DNA from: Brachionus manjavacas
Taxonomy: Eukaryota; Rotifera; Eurotatoria; Ploima; Brachionidae
Direction of reading: 5' to 3'
NCBI GenBank assembly: GCA_019054805.1
Contig: JAHQIY010000008.1
Coordinates: forward strand, 605,501 to 669,500
DNA length: 64,000 nt
How positions within the stretch are numbered: position 1 is the first letter of the stretch; each line of letters begins with the position of its first letter. The position numbers and the translations under genes are program-made. The notes beneath the pieces are model-generated. The model had not been told where the DNA came from. It did not search any database and saw only the letters and a program-made list of their open reading frames with translations. Positions 1-13,804 of this stretch are shown here, piece after piece.

Positions 1-1500
1 TCACTCGAGCTGGCGCCTTCAGAAAAAATTATTCCCCTCCCGAACAAAAACAAATAATTAAATTAACCCACCATTTATTGAGGCAATGAAACCTAAGGCT
101 GTAAAGGCATACGCTAAGTATGACAAATTTGTTCGCAACATTTTATACCATCAATCTATCTAAATTAGAAAAAAAAAATTTTTTAAAAAAAAGTAGCTAA
201 ATCGATTTGTTAAGGCGAAAAAAGTCTTTTATTTGGGAGCATAATGATTACACTTTGAAACTTATTGATTTTCTTGCTTATTTGTTGCTCTGACACAAAA
301 TTACCAGTAGTCAAGCAAAAACGTCGCAATGTTAAAACTTAAATTTTCAAATTTTGCAAATAGAAAAAAAAATTCTTTTTTAGAAGGATAAAATATTTAA
401 TTTCCTTTTGTTTGCATGGAAGTAACATCGATTTTTGCAAGCGAAATTTCTCGTCAACATAATTTATTACTATACGCCAAAAGATATCGATTTTTTGGGC
501 AACGAATCGATTGCTTAGCGTTCGTCAACAAGCATTATTAATTGTTCGTTTAGAGATGAATATCCGAAACATTTAGCATGGATAAACTCGACTCCTTGCT
601 GATTATCTTTTAATGAATTTCAATATTGGTGCATTTTCGAACTCTGTTTCAACACAAAGCAATACACAAACCTACATGGAGATCATCAGATAAAAGAACT
701 TTAAATCAAATTGATCATATTAAAAATTTAATACACTTAATTAAAAAAAGTTAAAACACTGACAATTTTTCGATTGGAAAGATCACAAACCAAACGAAGG
801 GCAAGTGTAAAGTTATGCACACTGGAAATAAAAATGCTCACATTGACTTTAAAATTTTTAATAAACATGGAACAGTAACTTTAAAATATTTGAATTAACA
901 CCGACTCCAGTCAATTTAAATGAAACTAATCTGATGCGTTTAGCAAGTCGCTAGTATTTGACACTGTGTAAAATACTTCTCATTTTGGATTCAGAGTTAT
1001 TTGTCTGGACTAGAAGTGGCCATTTATTAATAAAGTTATTATTTAATTTCTTTCTTTATTATTTTGTGTTATAACCGCGAACAACCAGATCGAAAGATAT
1101 GGCAAATTGAAGTTTATGATCAAATTTTCATGACCATGCTCAAAAATTATCACTAAAAAAGGTTTATTAGATATTTTTGTCCTTAAATTTTACTGCAGAC
1201 GCATATTTTCTAAGTAAACTTTTAATTTCAAACTAAATTTTTATATCTGCAAAGCTCTGCAAGAACTTCATCAATGCAGAATTATGCACAATACTATAGT
1301 ATGATTTATCATGGTTTTCTACACATTAAAATGTATCTCTGCATTTAATTTTTTGATTTAAAATTCTTAAAATTTTTTTTAAAACTGTTTCTCAATAAAT
1401 TAAATCATTTTTGACTTTTTTTATTTTTATCAAAACTAAAATCAAAAGAATACTATAATTAATTAATTTTGATTACAAAATATTTTTTTTTCATGCCCAA
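1..1500. other. AT-rich non-coding stretch
   Basis: No supported gene. The first 160 bases are less AT-rich and keep short open readings on the plus strand, which could be the end of a decayed coding sequence running in from the left, but I recognise no domain. Several ATCGATTTTT-like words recur at about 195-500. The rest is A/T homopolymer-rich intergenic sequence. Confidence 0.5.
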
Positions 1501-1621
1501 AAAAATGTATACATTAAACCCGATTATGAAATATTGTCTTTTTTTTGTAAAATAAATCAAAGACATGGCTAATTACGATTTTAACTTCAATAATTTCTAT
1601 AGCAAATAATAAATTTTCGAA

Positions 1622-2010
1622 GTATGACTGGAAGAAAAGCCGCTTTACTAGCTCTTGAACTTTTTTGAAATGCGGATGATACTCAATCACAAGTCTCTGA
1701 TGATAATAATTATGAGGATAATGATTTCGAAGTAGAAATGGAAACATTGAATTATCCTAATACTGAATATGATTGAGATGAAGAATAAGATAATGAAGAA
1801 CTTGAAGAAAAAGAAGAAACTAACTTTGACAAAACTTCGAAAAATGGAATGATATGGATTAGATTGAATGAAGGAAAAGATACAAGTCTAGCAAAAATGA
1901 TAAATTTTATTGAGAAAATTGAACATATTAAAATTAGCTGGAATAAACAGCTAGATCTTTATAAAACTTATATAGATAGTCTAAGATGTCTCGTCGAATG
2001 TATTTGAGAT
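1622..2010 (+). pseudogene. Decayed transposase N-terminus, possibly piggyBac-like
   Basis: A plus-strand reading beginning at an ATG near 1624 gives a short basic start, an A-L-L-A-L-E-L helix, and then a long acidic Asp/Glu/Asn-rich stretch with several in-frame stops. Around 1840 follows a segment reading S-K-N-G-M-I-W. The same order (A-L-x-A-L-E-L-L followed by S-D acidic repeats) appears at 44574-44790. An acidic N-terminus before a Ser-Lys-x-Gly-x-x-W motif is reminiscent of piggyBac-type transposases, but no catalytic Asp region is readable. Treat it as a broken transposable-element gene. The family call is tentative. Confidence 0.35.
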
Positions 2011-2455
2011 CATTGACTAATGAAATGCTGGAAATGATAAATAAAAGCATAAAGGGGTCCAAAAAAAACCAGAGGGTTTTTATTTTAAAAACGTTACAAA
2101 TAAAAATTTCGGTCTTTGAGTGGTAAGATAGCTTTTGAGTATGATAATGGGAATGTAATCATAAACTACAATTTGCCAAAGATATCAGCTTTAAAAGACA
2201 ATAAAAAATAAAAAGTAACCATAAAAACTCTTTGTTTTCATTTCAAGTCAAAAGAAGTTTTATAAAGACTTCTGTGGTCTTAATAGTTTTGAACTCGAAC
2301 ATTTTTTTATTTATTGTATTTATTATTTTTTGCCTAGATTCAAAATTTTTTAAATTGATTCAATTAATTTTTTAATTATCTATCAAAATCATAAAATTTT
2401 ACAATAAATTATTAAACTAAAAAAAATAATTGTTTTAATTTAATGAGTTTTATTG

Positions 2456-2950
2456 AATTCTCTGGCCTCAACGATTTAAAAAAATGTATCTTCTAGTGTT
2501 AAAAGAAGATAGAGGGAATTAGAAAAAGTGCAACACAGAACAACAGTAAGAATCTTGGGTGTAAAGAAAAATTGTGCAGAAAGAAACTTACGTCTCTAGA
2601 AACAAGAAGAAAAAGAGACTGTTTAAACAAATTTATTAATGATCCAGAATTTTTTTAGTTGGTAAGTGGAATCAGACAAAATTAATTTTTAAGAGGTCAT
2701 GCAAAGATGGTTACAAGAGAGCTGATTAAAAATTTTCTTCCTAATTTCAATTTTTTCACAAATTCTAGATGTCTGGAAGCGTCTACTTTCAAAGCAAGGT
2801 TTGATGAATAGTTATGGTTCAGAAACCGATGTAATTGCAAAAAGGTGCCACAGCCTTACGGTTTAACTCGAGTTGTTTCGAGTTGTTGACGATTTTTCCT
2901 AATACTATTTTATGTTATCAAGTGTTTTAATAAAGCAATAATGTCTTAAT
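2456..2950 (+). pseudogene. LINE reverse transcriptase 3' end, relic
   Basis: Plus-strand translation in shifting frames gives the segment that ends CR1/jockey-type non-LTR retrotransposon ORF2 proteins: L-E-K-V-Q then R-x-T, an R-R-K-R block, and NFNFFTN followed by an F-K-x-R motif. Stops and frameshifts break it many times. It matches, block by block, the better preserved copy at 63770-64000 (RRKRGDL..., PRFNFFTNR). The sequence ends with an AATAAAG-rich tail near 2930. No reverse transcriptase catalytic part is present, so this is a 5'-truncated dead copy. Confidence 0.6.
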
Positions 2951-2959
2951 TTTTTATTT

Positions 2960-5900
2960 TTGCTCTAAAAATTTTTGGCAAAAAGTTAAACAAAAAAATT
3001 GATAAAAAAATTCAAAAAAATTTAAACTTTAACTATTACCAGATTATAAAAGTATAATTTTTTAAAAAAAGTTGTAGTTTTATTAATAAAATCAGGATTT
3101 ATCAATTTTTTATAACTTTTATCGGTAACTTAAGCAAAAAGTTTTTGCTAGCGAATAAAAACAATATGCACATGACAAAAATTTTGGAAGTAAAATAAAT
3201 ACATTTGACTCCAGTAAAAACAATTAATAATTTGATTTAATTGCAAAAAAAATTTCTTGTTTTAATTTTTGGAATTTTAATATTTTAATAAACAAAATAA
3301 ACAATAAAAAAAGATTTTGGATAAAAAGGTAATGAACAGCCCTATTTTATATTGATGCTTAGGATAAATGAAGAGCGACAAAGGGTATTGATAAGTTGGC
3401 GAATCTGAAATTTGCTGAGAGACTTAGAGAGCTAAAATTAATAACATTAGGGATATGAAGGAAGTGAAGAGATCTTATTCAAGTCAAATTTATATAAAAT
3501 TTTTACTACATCTTAATAAATTTGCATCATAATAAAAATTTAAAGAAAAATTTTTTTTTTTCTAAACAATTTTTTCAACTCCTTATAGGTAAAATTTTCT
3601 AGAAAGGTGTGGTTCGTAGTGGTTTCAACAAAAAATATTTGAAAAATGATTTTTTTTTTTAAAGCTCATCACTGAATTAAAAAATAATTAAAAAATCAGA
3701 AATCAGAAATATGCTTAAAGGAACAGCAGCAACTCAAGTGAAAAAGAACTAAATTGCTTATCACATCGATTCTAATCCCGCAAGTTCAACTCCTTTAGGT
3801 ATACTATGAAACTATGGCTCCAAAATTAATTCAAATAAAAATAACGAATTATTTCAATATTTTTTTTATAAAATTTTTAGACTTTTAATAAGCTTCAGAA
3901 TTGCTTAATTTTTATGCTTCGAAAAAAAAGAAAAATTTAAGATTCATTAAAATGTTTATTTTTTAAAGACAATTTAAAGAAAATTGAATAAATTGATAAA
4001 ATAAAAATACAAAAGATGTTTAAATATTTTAAAGCTAAGTAACTGCCTTGACAAATTTAAGCGTAATTATCTGTAAATTTAAAAAAATAGCTAAAAGCTT
4101 ATTCTAAATTTTAAATTGAATTTTTTTTTTTTTTCAAAGATAAAATTCCAAAAATAAAAAAATTATGTTTTAATAAATTTATTGGAATTCATTAATATCC
4201 TAGTTGAAAAATTAATTTTAAAATCTAGCCAAAATTACTGTATTATGTCGAAATCAGGCTTCATTTATTAACCCTGATATTTACCGAATTATAAAAAAAA
4301 ATCCAGTGCTTACGCATTTTCGACGCATGTCCTCAAACATTTTTTTAAAATTAATTTAAAAAATGTGAGATTTCTTACTTTGCCTGAGAGCTAAAATTGA
4401 ATTTTTTTTATTAAAAGGTCAAAGGGTGAGTTAAAAAGTATCGTAAAAAATATCATAAAAATTTTAATAATTTAACCCTAAAAAATACTAATTGAAAAGT
4501 TTCGCAGAATATTTTGAAAATTTTTTTAAAATAATTTCTTTAAATCTCACATTCTTTCTTTTCTGACAAACACTATCATTTCAATATTTTACCTTTCTTG
4601 CTCGGACTCCACCAACTAGACCTTAAGTCTAGTTGAAAATTTTTAAATTTTCTATAAAATTTTTCCATATAATATTTATAATTTAAATTAAAAAAAATCG
4701 GTTTTAAATTAATAGTTTGCTTAAGAACATGTGCTGAGAATTTTTTTTGATTTCAAAAAAAGCCTCAAAATGTTTTGATTTATTTTAGCACTTAAATCAA
4801 GCAGTGAGAATCTACTCGAAGAATAAAATTTGTTGAAGCTATGCTGCCTCTTATAATAAAAGTGAGAAAAATCGAATCGCCTTTTATTTAAGATCTGTAT
4901 AAGAATATTAAAAAAATTACTCATATTTTTTATTTTTTGATTTTTAATAAATCATTTATTTATAAAGTCTCTTTAATATTTGATGATTAAATTCATTGTC
5001 CATAAGGATATCAAATAAAATAATTTTTTAAAATTCTGCTTTAATGATTCAACTAGCTGACTGATTCATTTAAAAAAATAATTCTGATTTTAGTTTATTT
5101 TTTTTTTTCATATAATTTAAATGAAAAGAGAATTTTTTTATAAAAAAAATGAAAAATCTTCTAAAGCTGACTTCTTCTAATTTTATAATTGTGATAAAAT
5201 ATTTTTAAGCTTCATTATTTTTTTTTAATCTTCTTATGAAGCTTTAAAATTTAATTATACAACACAACTATTTTTTTGCTATATCACATTTTTAAGCATG
5301 AAAATTAAATTGATATTTAACTAAATTATAAACATATTTTTAAATTAGAAAAAAAGGCGAATCAATTATAAAATCAATACATTGTCCAAATTTAGCAGGA
5401 ATTGGAGATTTTAAGTAGTGTGGTTATTATTAACAATCACTTAACTTTTTATTTAAGATAAAAGCAAAGAGCAAATTTTTTGTTAATTGCCAAATAGCTT
5501 TAGGGTAAGAATTGATGAAGAACTAATTTAAAATCACCTTTGTTAAATTTTAAACACTATAAATTGGTATCAATAGAACATTTTAAGAATGAAATCCAAT
5601 ATTTTTGAAAAATATTTACTAATTTTTATTAATCATTAATTTAATCAAAATCAAATTTTAAATTCAAGGAGCACTAGCACATGTCATTTAACCATTTCAA
5701 AAAAATAAACTTTCGGATCGAAGCTAAAAATATCAAGCTTGATCAAATGTTCAAATAAAATCTTTTCCGACTGGAAAAAAGTTGTCATTTTATATTATAA
5801 AACATTTATTTGAAAACAAAAATATTAGCAATGCTGAGTTTACACTCTCTTTTCAAGAGTTCAAAATACTTTAGTTATAATACAGAATTTTATTATATAA

Positions 5901-7690
5901 ACTAAACATTTTTTTGAAAGCTTCTCACTTGTTTTAATACAAAAATATTAATTAATGTTCATTTTCAATATCTTAACTTGATTTTATCTTTTTTCTATTC
6001 CATTTAAGATTATTTCTTTGAAAAAACACTGCGATGAAAAGTTTTTATCTTTTATTTTACTTACCTCGACGATGGATGATAACAGAAGTAAGAGTTAATA
6101 TTGTAAAAAAATATAAAACCCAAATCAACAAAATTGAATATATTAGAGCTGCTAAAGAATTTAAAATTTTTTTTCTAAAATATAGAAATGTCTAAAAATC
6201 AAAGATTCTTACCACCGAAAAAATTTAACTAATTTTTTGAGAATCAAATAAATTTAAAAAAAATAAAAAAGTTGCGAATTAATTTTTTTTCTATTTTGAT
6301 TGTGCTTAATTGATCATGCTAATTTATTGATTAGTATTTTAAGATAGAGCCAGCAAAATCTTAGAAGGTTAGATTTATTTTTTAATCTAAATATAATTCA
6401 GACAAATAATAAAAAAATTAAGCATTTTCCTTTTTCGGTGATTCGAATTAAAGAAAATATGTATTTGTTTTTTTAATTTCTTTTATTAAATAAACATCCT
6501 TTTTTTTAAATAAAAATAGATTTGTTAGCTTGAATTGTCTTTGACAAGTCATGTCAAAAAAATTAACAAAATCAATCCAGGATTTTTTTATTTTAAAGGA
6601 AAAGTAATAACATTTCGATTATTTTAGGAAAATTAGTTATCTTTAGTGTCAACTCAATTGTGAAGGATAAATTTTAAAAAATTTATCCAATTTATAATCT
6701 CTCTTTTCTTTTCCTAATCCTTAATAAAGTGAGTAAAAACAAAACAAAATTTTTAATTTTTTTTTCTTTACGGTTCATTGAAATAGATACTACAAGTTAA
6801 AAAATTAATTGAAATAGGTTAAAATAGAGAGCCTAAAATATATTTTTTTAAAAAGAGTAGAGATAAAAAAAAATCGAAATCACTTGAAGATGATCAACTT
6901 TTAAAAAAAGTTAAATAAAAAAAATTTTATTTTTAATTCTTTTTTTTTAATTGCTTCTAAATAAAATATCAGAAAAAATTTTACTTCCACTTTTTAGTTG
7001 ATACCCGAAAAAAAAATTAGATATTATGAACAAATAAAAGCAATTTGAATTTTTTAAATCTGATTTTTTTAAAATTCGATTTTGTTTAATTATTTTCTCG
7101 AAAAAATAGCTTGAAAAATAAATGAGCAAAAATAAAAATAATAACAAGCAACAGCAGGTATCTTTGATTATGATTTTTTTTGAAAAACTTAACAAAAAGT
7201 TATCTTCAACCATTCCATAAAAAAAACCTTTCTTAATCAATATTTTAATTAAAAATTTTAATTGATCTTAATTTTTTGGTTGCAAACCTTTGAAGAAATA
7301 GCATTTCCTGGCAGATAATTACAAAAAAAAATGTTTCGTATTTTAAATTGAAAATTAATCATGCTATTAAACATAAGTAGCTTAAATCTTAATTCTAAGC
7401 GAAAGAATAATCTTCAGAACAGAACTTTTAACTTGGAGAAATTTGACACACAACTCACAATTTTGCTTTCTAAAAAAACACATGAAAAAGCTAAAGATTT
7501 CCTGATTCATGAATTTTCATCACCTATTTCGCAAGCTTTAGACTATAGAAAATTTATTTGTCCTACCCTAGGTACAACTAATTTTTAAAAATATAATATC
7601 TTTAAAACAAAGTAAGTATATATTATTCAAAATATGTTGTATTTAATATTGAAAGTTAATTGTGAAAGCTTTATTTATTTGTTAAAACTT
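2960..7690. other. AT-rich intergenic desert
   Basis: Apart from short chance open readings I see no gene. Only one reading (7361-7588, plus, 75 codons) has a mixed composition, but it matches nothing I know and has no clear promoter, splice site or domain. The stretch is dominated by runs of A and T. Confidence 0.5.
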
Positions 7691-7915
7691 TTATTATAAA
7701 TAAATGAGTAAGACAGCTACGATGAGAGAAGTACATTCTACTCGAATAATATTTTTTTATCCTTGCTTGTGTTATCCATTTATTGGGGTGACAACAAAAT
7801 AGAGGTCATTAATAAGGTTTTATTTAACATTTTAAGGAGCTACCATAGGTGACCTCCTAGTAGGTCATCTCCGCAAGCTAGTCTTGCTGTAGCTTATATA
7901 TATTATTATTATTTC
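7690..7915 (+). repeat. Possible retroelement 3' tail with hairpins
   Basis: A locally less AT-rich patch contains the palindrome GACCTCCTAGTAGGTC, a second stem around GCAAGCTAGTCTTGC, and then a TAT-TAT-TAT run at about 7895-7915. A GC-containing hairpin followed by a short simple repeat is the usual form of non-LTR retrotransposon 3' ends. No reading frame of an element is recognisable upstream, so the assignment is weak. Confidence 0.25.
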
Positions 7916-10900
7916 GATTTAACAAAGAAGTTTATTAAATCAATTGCAAATAAATAATTAAATTTTTATAACTCTACTGTTTTGCCTTTTCCTTTTAATT
8001 AAAAAAAAATTAATTAAAAAAATATTATATAATTAAAAAAAAACTTATAACTATGTTTAAAAAATAATTTTTAATTAAAATTTTATTTTATTAGTTCATC
8101 ATCATCAATTGACTACAAACAACCGTCAGCTTTATTACAGAGCAATTTAGAATACTAATCCTCAATGCGATTACGATACCGTTTTTTATGTTTAAATAAA
8201 AACTTAAAAAGCGAAAAAAAAGCAAATTTTTTTATAATGTAAAAATTAAAAAATATGTATCTTCTTTTTATTGTTGGAACCAAGATAAATTTAATCAATT
8301 AACCTGGTCTTTTAAGGAAAATTTTTTTAAGAATCTCACCCAAAAGGAAGGCTGGTAAATGGTTTGAAGCTGATTGAGTATTAGTTTTTTTATGTAGGAT
8401 TTTCTTAATTGAACATTTTTGGAATATTAAAAAAAATTAAATTCCGTTTATATAAAAATATAATTTTTTTAATATCGGATTCTTTTTTTTTAATTTTTAA
8501 ACTAAATTCATCCTTTTCAGAATCGTGAATTTTTGGAACAAAAATCTTAAATGAAATAATTTTTTATTTTTTAATTAATAACAAAAAAAAATTTCATTTA
8601 ATACAAACTTTGAACCATCCAAATTAAGTCTCTGCAATAACTCTGCAATTTATTTTCAATGATTTTCAAATACATTGAGTGCTTTGCAGACTAGCAGAGT
8701 TTTTGTCAGAACAATTTTTAGACTCAAAGTAAAAAAGTTATTTCATCTTTGATTTTGTTCTTTGTTCCAAAATTCCGGTGGCTGCTTTTTCTTCTTCCCT
8801 CGATTGAATGTCAACAAAAGATGAAAACTAGGAACAAAATTCATTGATTTTTAAGCTAAAAAAAATAATAATTATGAAACCTATCTAATTTTTTACTTCA
8901 AATTTGAAATTTAACAAAAAGTACTTTTTAATTTTTCTAAAAAACAGAATAATTATTTTATCTTGTGAAAAAAGTTGTTTTGTATCCTACTCAGCAATAT
9001 TTTCTAATAAAGCTATAAGGGTTTTAGGTGCAGCTCTTAGATTTTTTATCAAATTTTGTGATTAAATGTTAAGATATTCTATTTAAAACTTGTGTACACA
9101 AAATCTGGACTAAATGCCGCTTTTGTCAACTCAATCCGATTGAAAACCTGATTTTTCTTTTGTCTTATTCTCATTAGGCCATGCTAGATCTATTTGAATG
9201 ATTATTTATTGAAAAGAAAGTCATTAAACGCCTATTTACATGCAGAATCTAAAAAATTGTTTATTAATTTTAATTAATTGCTAAAAATAGAAAGCTTCTA
9301 GCAAGGCTCCAAGCTATGATGTTAGCTTAAAATTCTAGATGAATTTTTTCATGGACGGAATGGAGCTTTTCTGAAATAAATTAAATTTAAAAAAAGAGTG
9401 CCGAGCTCTTCTAAAGTTAGAACATATGGTAAAACTTTAGGAGATCGTGCTCTGAATTAAATATCTAATTTTTCAATTAGCTAATAAAGCTTTATTTGAA
9501 TAAAAACTAGAAAAAAATGCGTTTTTAATGTTTCTCTAGGTGAAACAACTAAAACGAGTTTAGTATAGATAGTTAAATTTATTCAAGCCCTAATCTAACA
9601 TGGCTTGAAACCACGAGCCGTGATCAGATACGCCATAAAAATCAATTGACTAGGGAGATCTAATTTCATGCCTATTTTTACAAATAATCTCATTTTTTTC
9701 AACATCTTGATTTTCTATCTCAGCCCGACTAGCTTACAATTTTCTGATAAATTCTACCCAGGGATATAGACCATCCGAGCTTTTATCACGAAAATAAACT
9801 TGTCCTTAATGCCTTATGCCGGCTAATCTAGATTAGAAGAGATTAGCAAGCAGATTTTTGCTCAGCTCATTAAATAAAAAATAATAAATTCAAATAATAT
9901 TTTTATTTGAGATTTTTATAATCAAAATCAGATTTAAATCAAACAAGCTGTCTTTTCTTTTCAAACATTTTATGCATTTAATTGTTTTTTCTTATACAAG
10001 CTTAGGGTATATATTTATATGAACATACTTAGAAAGAGAAAATTTTATTGATTTTTATATTTTTATTTAGAAATAATTAATAATGTATTTCATGCTATTT
10101 AATTAGGTAAATCTTGTTGTTGGCTTGGGTATGGATGATAATTTTTCAAATGCACTCGAAAAACTGAATTTTATTTGTGAGACCTTGAATTGATTTTTAG
10201 ATCATGGCGGTCATAGAAAAATAATCAATGGGACAAATTAACTAAAAATAGAGATATCATTTAAAAATTAGTTTATTGAACTAAAAAAAATTTTCATATT
10301 ATTTAGAAAAAACTGGATTTCTTGTTACAAGTGCAATTGAGCTTTGGAAAAGTAGTATTTTTTTACGATGACATTTAATGATTCTTAAGAATAAAAAATA
10401 AAATTTAAAATTACTTCTATTTTTGAAAAAGATACACCTGTTTAATATCAAAAAAATACCAAATAGAAGCTTAACAAAAAAAGGAAAAATATTGACGATT
10501 ATAAAATCGAGTCCACAGGAAAATTGAATAAATACCCCAAATTTTTTATTTTGTTTTTCAAATTTTAAATGAAATTATTAAGATTAAACATTAGAAAATT
10601 AGCTCTAAATTAATTAAATTTCATATATTTTAAACTTATTGACGCTTTTTTTTTAAAGAAATGAAAGATATTTTGAGAAAAGTATCCAAATTTTTTTACA
10701 TTTGATATTTTATAGAAAAATTGAAAAATGTTTTTTAATTTTGTAATTGCTATCTTATCATCTCCTCTTATTTTTCAGAACCTATCAATACTTTTTAGTG
10801 TAATTTATTTTTTTATAAATTTTTTTTTTTGATTCGAGCCAATGTTCCTACATATTAAAAAAATATGATAAATCAAAAAATTTAAGATTACATAGAATTT

Positions 10901-11600
10901 CATCAAATGTAGAATGTAATAAAATGTTAGCTTACGTAAAATTATGTAAAATTACGTCAAAATGCTGAAAGCCAAAACAAAGTCTAATTTTTCAGACAAT
11001 AATTTGATTTTTTTAAATTGTTTTAGTTTAAAACAATTGAGCTGAATTTTTTTTTAAATCAAATAAGTCTATATATAACTTTAATGAAAATAACATGAAC
11101 TTTAAAATTAATAAAGAGGCATAAGCATACTTAAACTTTAACTTTTAAATTTAAAAAAAAAAAAACTCAAATTAGCTTTCACAGATTAATTCTCCATCTA
11201 GATCACCAGATTAATCCCAATTGTGATGTTCTGACATGAACTAAAACAATTAATAAAAAAAATTCGAAATGCAAGGAAAATGAATCTGAAGTTGTGGGGA
11301 AAATATGCGAGTTTTAGCGAATTTTTACAAAATGCATAGCATATATCAATCGATTAAAATAGGCAAATAAAAAAAAAATTATCAAAGGAATTTTTTTATG
11401 AAAATTTTTAGGCTTTTATTGTAATTGTCATTAAAAATTGTAGTAGTCTTCGATTTTTTGATGTAAAATTAGGCAAAATAATTTAATATTATACGTTCAT
11501 TTGTGTCTATTTCTTGGTTAGGAGAATATTTTTTAGATCGAATTAATTTAATTAAGAGAGAATTCTTTGTTTGTTTAATTAGCACAAAAAACAACCAAAG
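7916..11600. other. AT-rich intergenic desert
   Basis: Nothing supportable was found on either strand. Open readings are short and made of A/T-rich codons. There is no recognisable domain, RNA gene or clear repeat structure. Confidence 0.5.
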
Positions 11601-11613
11601 GACAAAAAAATAT

Positions 11614-12110
11614 TCAGCTATAAAAATTGTCTTTGTAGCCAGATGCTGCATTATTGTATAAGTATAGTTTTGTATAAGGGTTCCAAGCAGCAACAGCGTA
11701 CTCCAAGTGAGGCTCACGAAAGCCACATTCAGTTGCCTGAAAGTGCTGATTGACCAGCACTTGAATACTTGCTTGATTTGTCCTAAAATAATATTGGCTT
11801 TGTTTGCAGCTTGAAATGCTTGGTGGTTCTATTTTTGGTCGCTTGTCAAATAGATTCCGAGGTCTCGCTCCACACTGGTTTGTTCCGTTGTTCCGTTTGT
11901 TCTTGAAGAACATGAACTTACATTTGTCACCGTTGAAATACATTTTTCTTTCATCAGCCCATTTAATGTGCATATCTATGTCAATTTGCGTTTGCTGCAC
12001 ATCGAGGCGGTTTTTTATCATAGTGAGGAGTTTTGTATCGTCCTCAAAGAGCTTTATCAAGACTGGGAAGTCTTATCTCACTCAGACTTGGCTCTTTCAG
12101 AATAACATTT
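11614..12110 (-). pseudogene. LINE reverse transcriptase relic
   Basis: The minus-strand reading contains the RT palm motif region as F-E-D-D-T-K-L-L, where the first residue of the usual F-A-D-D box is replaced. It continues with D-I-D-M-H-I-K-W, K-M-x-F-N-x-D-K-C-K-x-M, and, after a frame shift, HLEYAVAAWNPYTK. This is the typical order of CR1/jockey-like ORF2: catalytic box, a W-x-M-x-F-N segment, then the H-L-E-Y-A-x-x-x-W-N-P motif. Parts in between are missing or shifted. Neither the endonuclease nor the N-terminal RT motifs are seen, so it is an inactive fragment. Confidence 0.7.
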
Positions 12111-12934
12111 TCGGATCCATGTAGCACTTCCTCAGCAAAAAAGTTATTCAAACTTTAAATCCAAAAAGACATCAGTGAATATTTAACCTTAAAACTAGTC
12201 AGCTTCCACTGAGGGACCAAAAAGATGGGATAGTTGTGTTTCTAGCGAATTAATTTTTTGTTTATGAATAAATTAAGTCTAGAAAAAACGAAAAAAATCA
12301 CGAAACCACCTAATAATTACCTCTAAAAGAAAGGTTGGATTTGAGCTTTATATAAAGAGTACACAACGCGAGTTACACTGACCAAACTGACTCTCCAGTC
12401 TTTGTTTCAACTCCCAGGTTGAATTTATTCGTTCTCGATGTCATGATCGCGTGAATTTAATTATAATTTTGTCACACAGATCGTGGAAGTTAAGTAAAAA
12501 ACCTAAATTGGAATCTATAATGCACTTATAGGTTCTATTTACGACTGTATTTTTTTATCTTATCCCGTGTCTCCCAGACAAACTCTTCTCGAGGACCAAA
12601 AGGTAGATAGAATTGAGTCAAGACTCAGAATTCTGCTTGAAAAGTACACAAAAAAAAAGTTTAATATAAAAACACACTCATTACTTCACCCATGCAGGAT
12701 TATATTGATGATTTTGTTGATTTAGAAAAAAAAATCTCAAATTCAGTAAAAATATTATTTTTTCGATTTTGTATTTAGATTTTTTTCTTTTTTTCTACCC
12801 CTCTTTTTTGTAATCAAGACTTTAAATTTTTAATTTTAAATGGAGTATTTAATTATTTATGAAAATTAATGCGATTTCACAAATAATTTCTTCTTTTTTT
12901 TTTAATTGTAATTTGTATTTTTGTGTTTCTTTTT

Positions 12935-12985
12935 CAATTTGCCTATGAGGCTTTAAATTTTTAAAATAAAAATAAATAAATAGTG
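12935..12985 (+). repeat. Solo LINE 3' tail (hairpin plus A-rich tail)
   Basis: The stem TTTGCCTATGAGGCTTTAA is followed by an A-rich AATAAATAAATA tail. Similar GCCT...AGGC hairpins occur near 21066 and 53770, and a hairpin plus A-rich tail closes the LINE-derived sequences at 37310 and 40320. It is probably the 3' end left by a heavily truncated insertion. Confidence 0.35.
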
Positions 12986-13094
12986 GCAATATTCAGAGTA
13001 ATAAATCTTGTATTTCATTAAACAAAAACTAATTTGGTTTTTTATTCACAAAATCAATAAAACATATCTAATGGAGCGAAACTGTAAAAGTTAA

Positions 13095-13545
13095 TATATT
13101 AATTCACTAATTTGATAAAACTTGGAAAAAATGTCTTCAGAAGCAAAATCAAGAGAGAGTGTATTGCTCGATCCAATCGACGACACGCTAAACGAAGTTT
13201 AGGATATTCCTTATACTCAAATTCTCAAAGAACCAACAACGAAGAGAAAAAGAGGTTAAAAAAATTTCTATGTTAAAAAAAAGGTTTTTATTGTGAAAAT
13301 GGTTGTACAAAAAAAAAATAGGTAATTTTTTTAATTTTTTTATGTAATTTTTTTTTACTGAATTAGTGAAAAAAATTAAAATAAAGTTATGATTTAATTG
13401 AATTAGTGTTTTTTCATCTTTTTTTGTTATATTTTTTTATTTTTTGTGTTCTTTTTCTTAAATAAATGTTATAAACTGAATTGTTTATTGATTTTGTTAT
13501 TTTTTTACTAAATTAGTGAAGATTTTTACTAAATTTGTGGATAGA
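13095..13545 (+). mobile_element. Short non-autonomous element with AT-hook tail remnant
   Basis: The words ACTAAATTAGTGA and its inverse TTCACTAATTT recur at about 13103-13113, 13360-13378, 13398-13410, 13507-13521 and 13529-13541, framing a plus-strand reading that starts at ATG 13132 and is broken by stops. The reading ends in T-K-R-K-R-G, the first half of an AT-hook-like tail seen in other elements here. The inverted ends are partly alike (TTCACTAATTT against TTCACTAATTT in the reverse complement of the right side), but I could not define a target duplication. Likely a deletion remnant of a MULE-like element. Confidence 0.4.
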
Positions 13546-13804
13546 TATTATTTATGCTCTTTTGTTGAAAGCTCAAGAAGTTCTGAATTTGAAACCGTCC
13601 TTTTTAAAGTCTCAAATGAGCTATTCCAATGGAAAACTGTTTTCCTGTAACATTTCTAATTTTTCTTTCAAATTCTAATTAATTTAATAATAATTTTTTA
13701 TGGACACTTTTTTAAAATTTTAAATACCAATGGCGAAAGGAGTTTTACCACTCAAAGCCATTTATTTTAAATATTAAATAAAGGCTTATATTTTCAAAGC
13801 TATC

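Noticed and set aside
7361-7588. 75-codon plus-strand reading as a gene
   Set aside because: No domain, no neighbouring exon, and a length common by chance in such AT-rich DNA.
11804-12124. Plus-strand 106-codon reading opposite the RT relic
   Set aside because: The minus strand carries recognisable RT motifs. The plus reading matches nothing.
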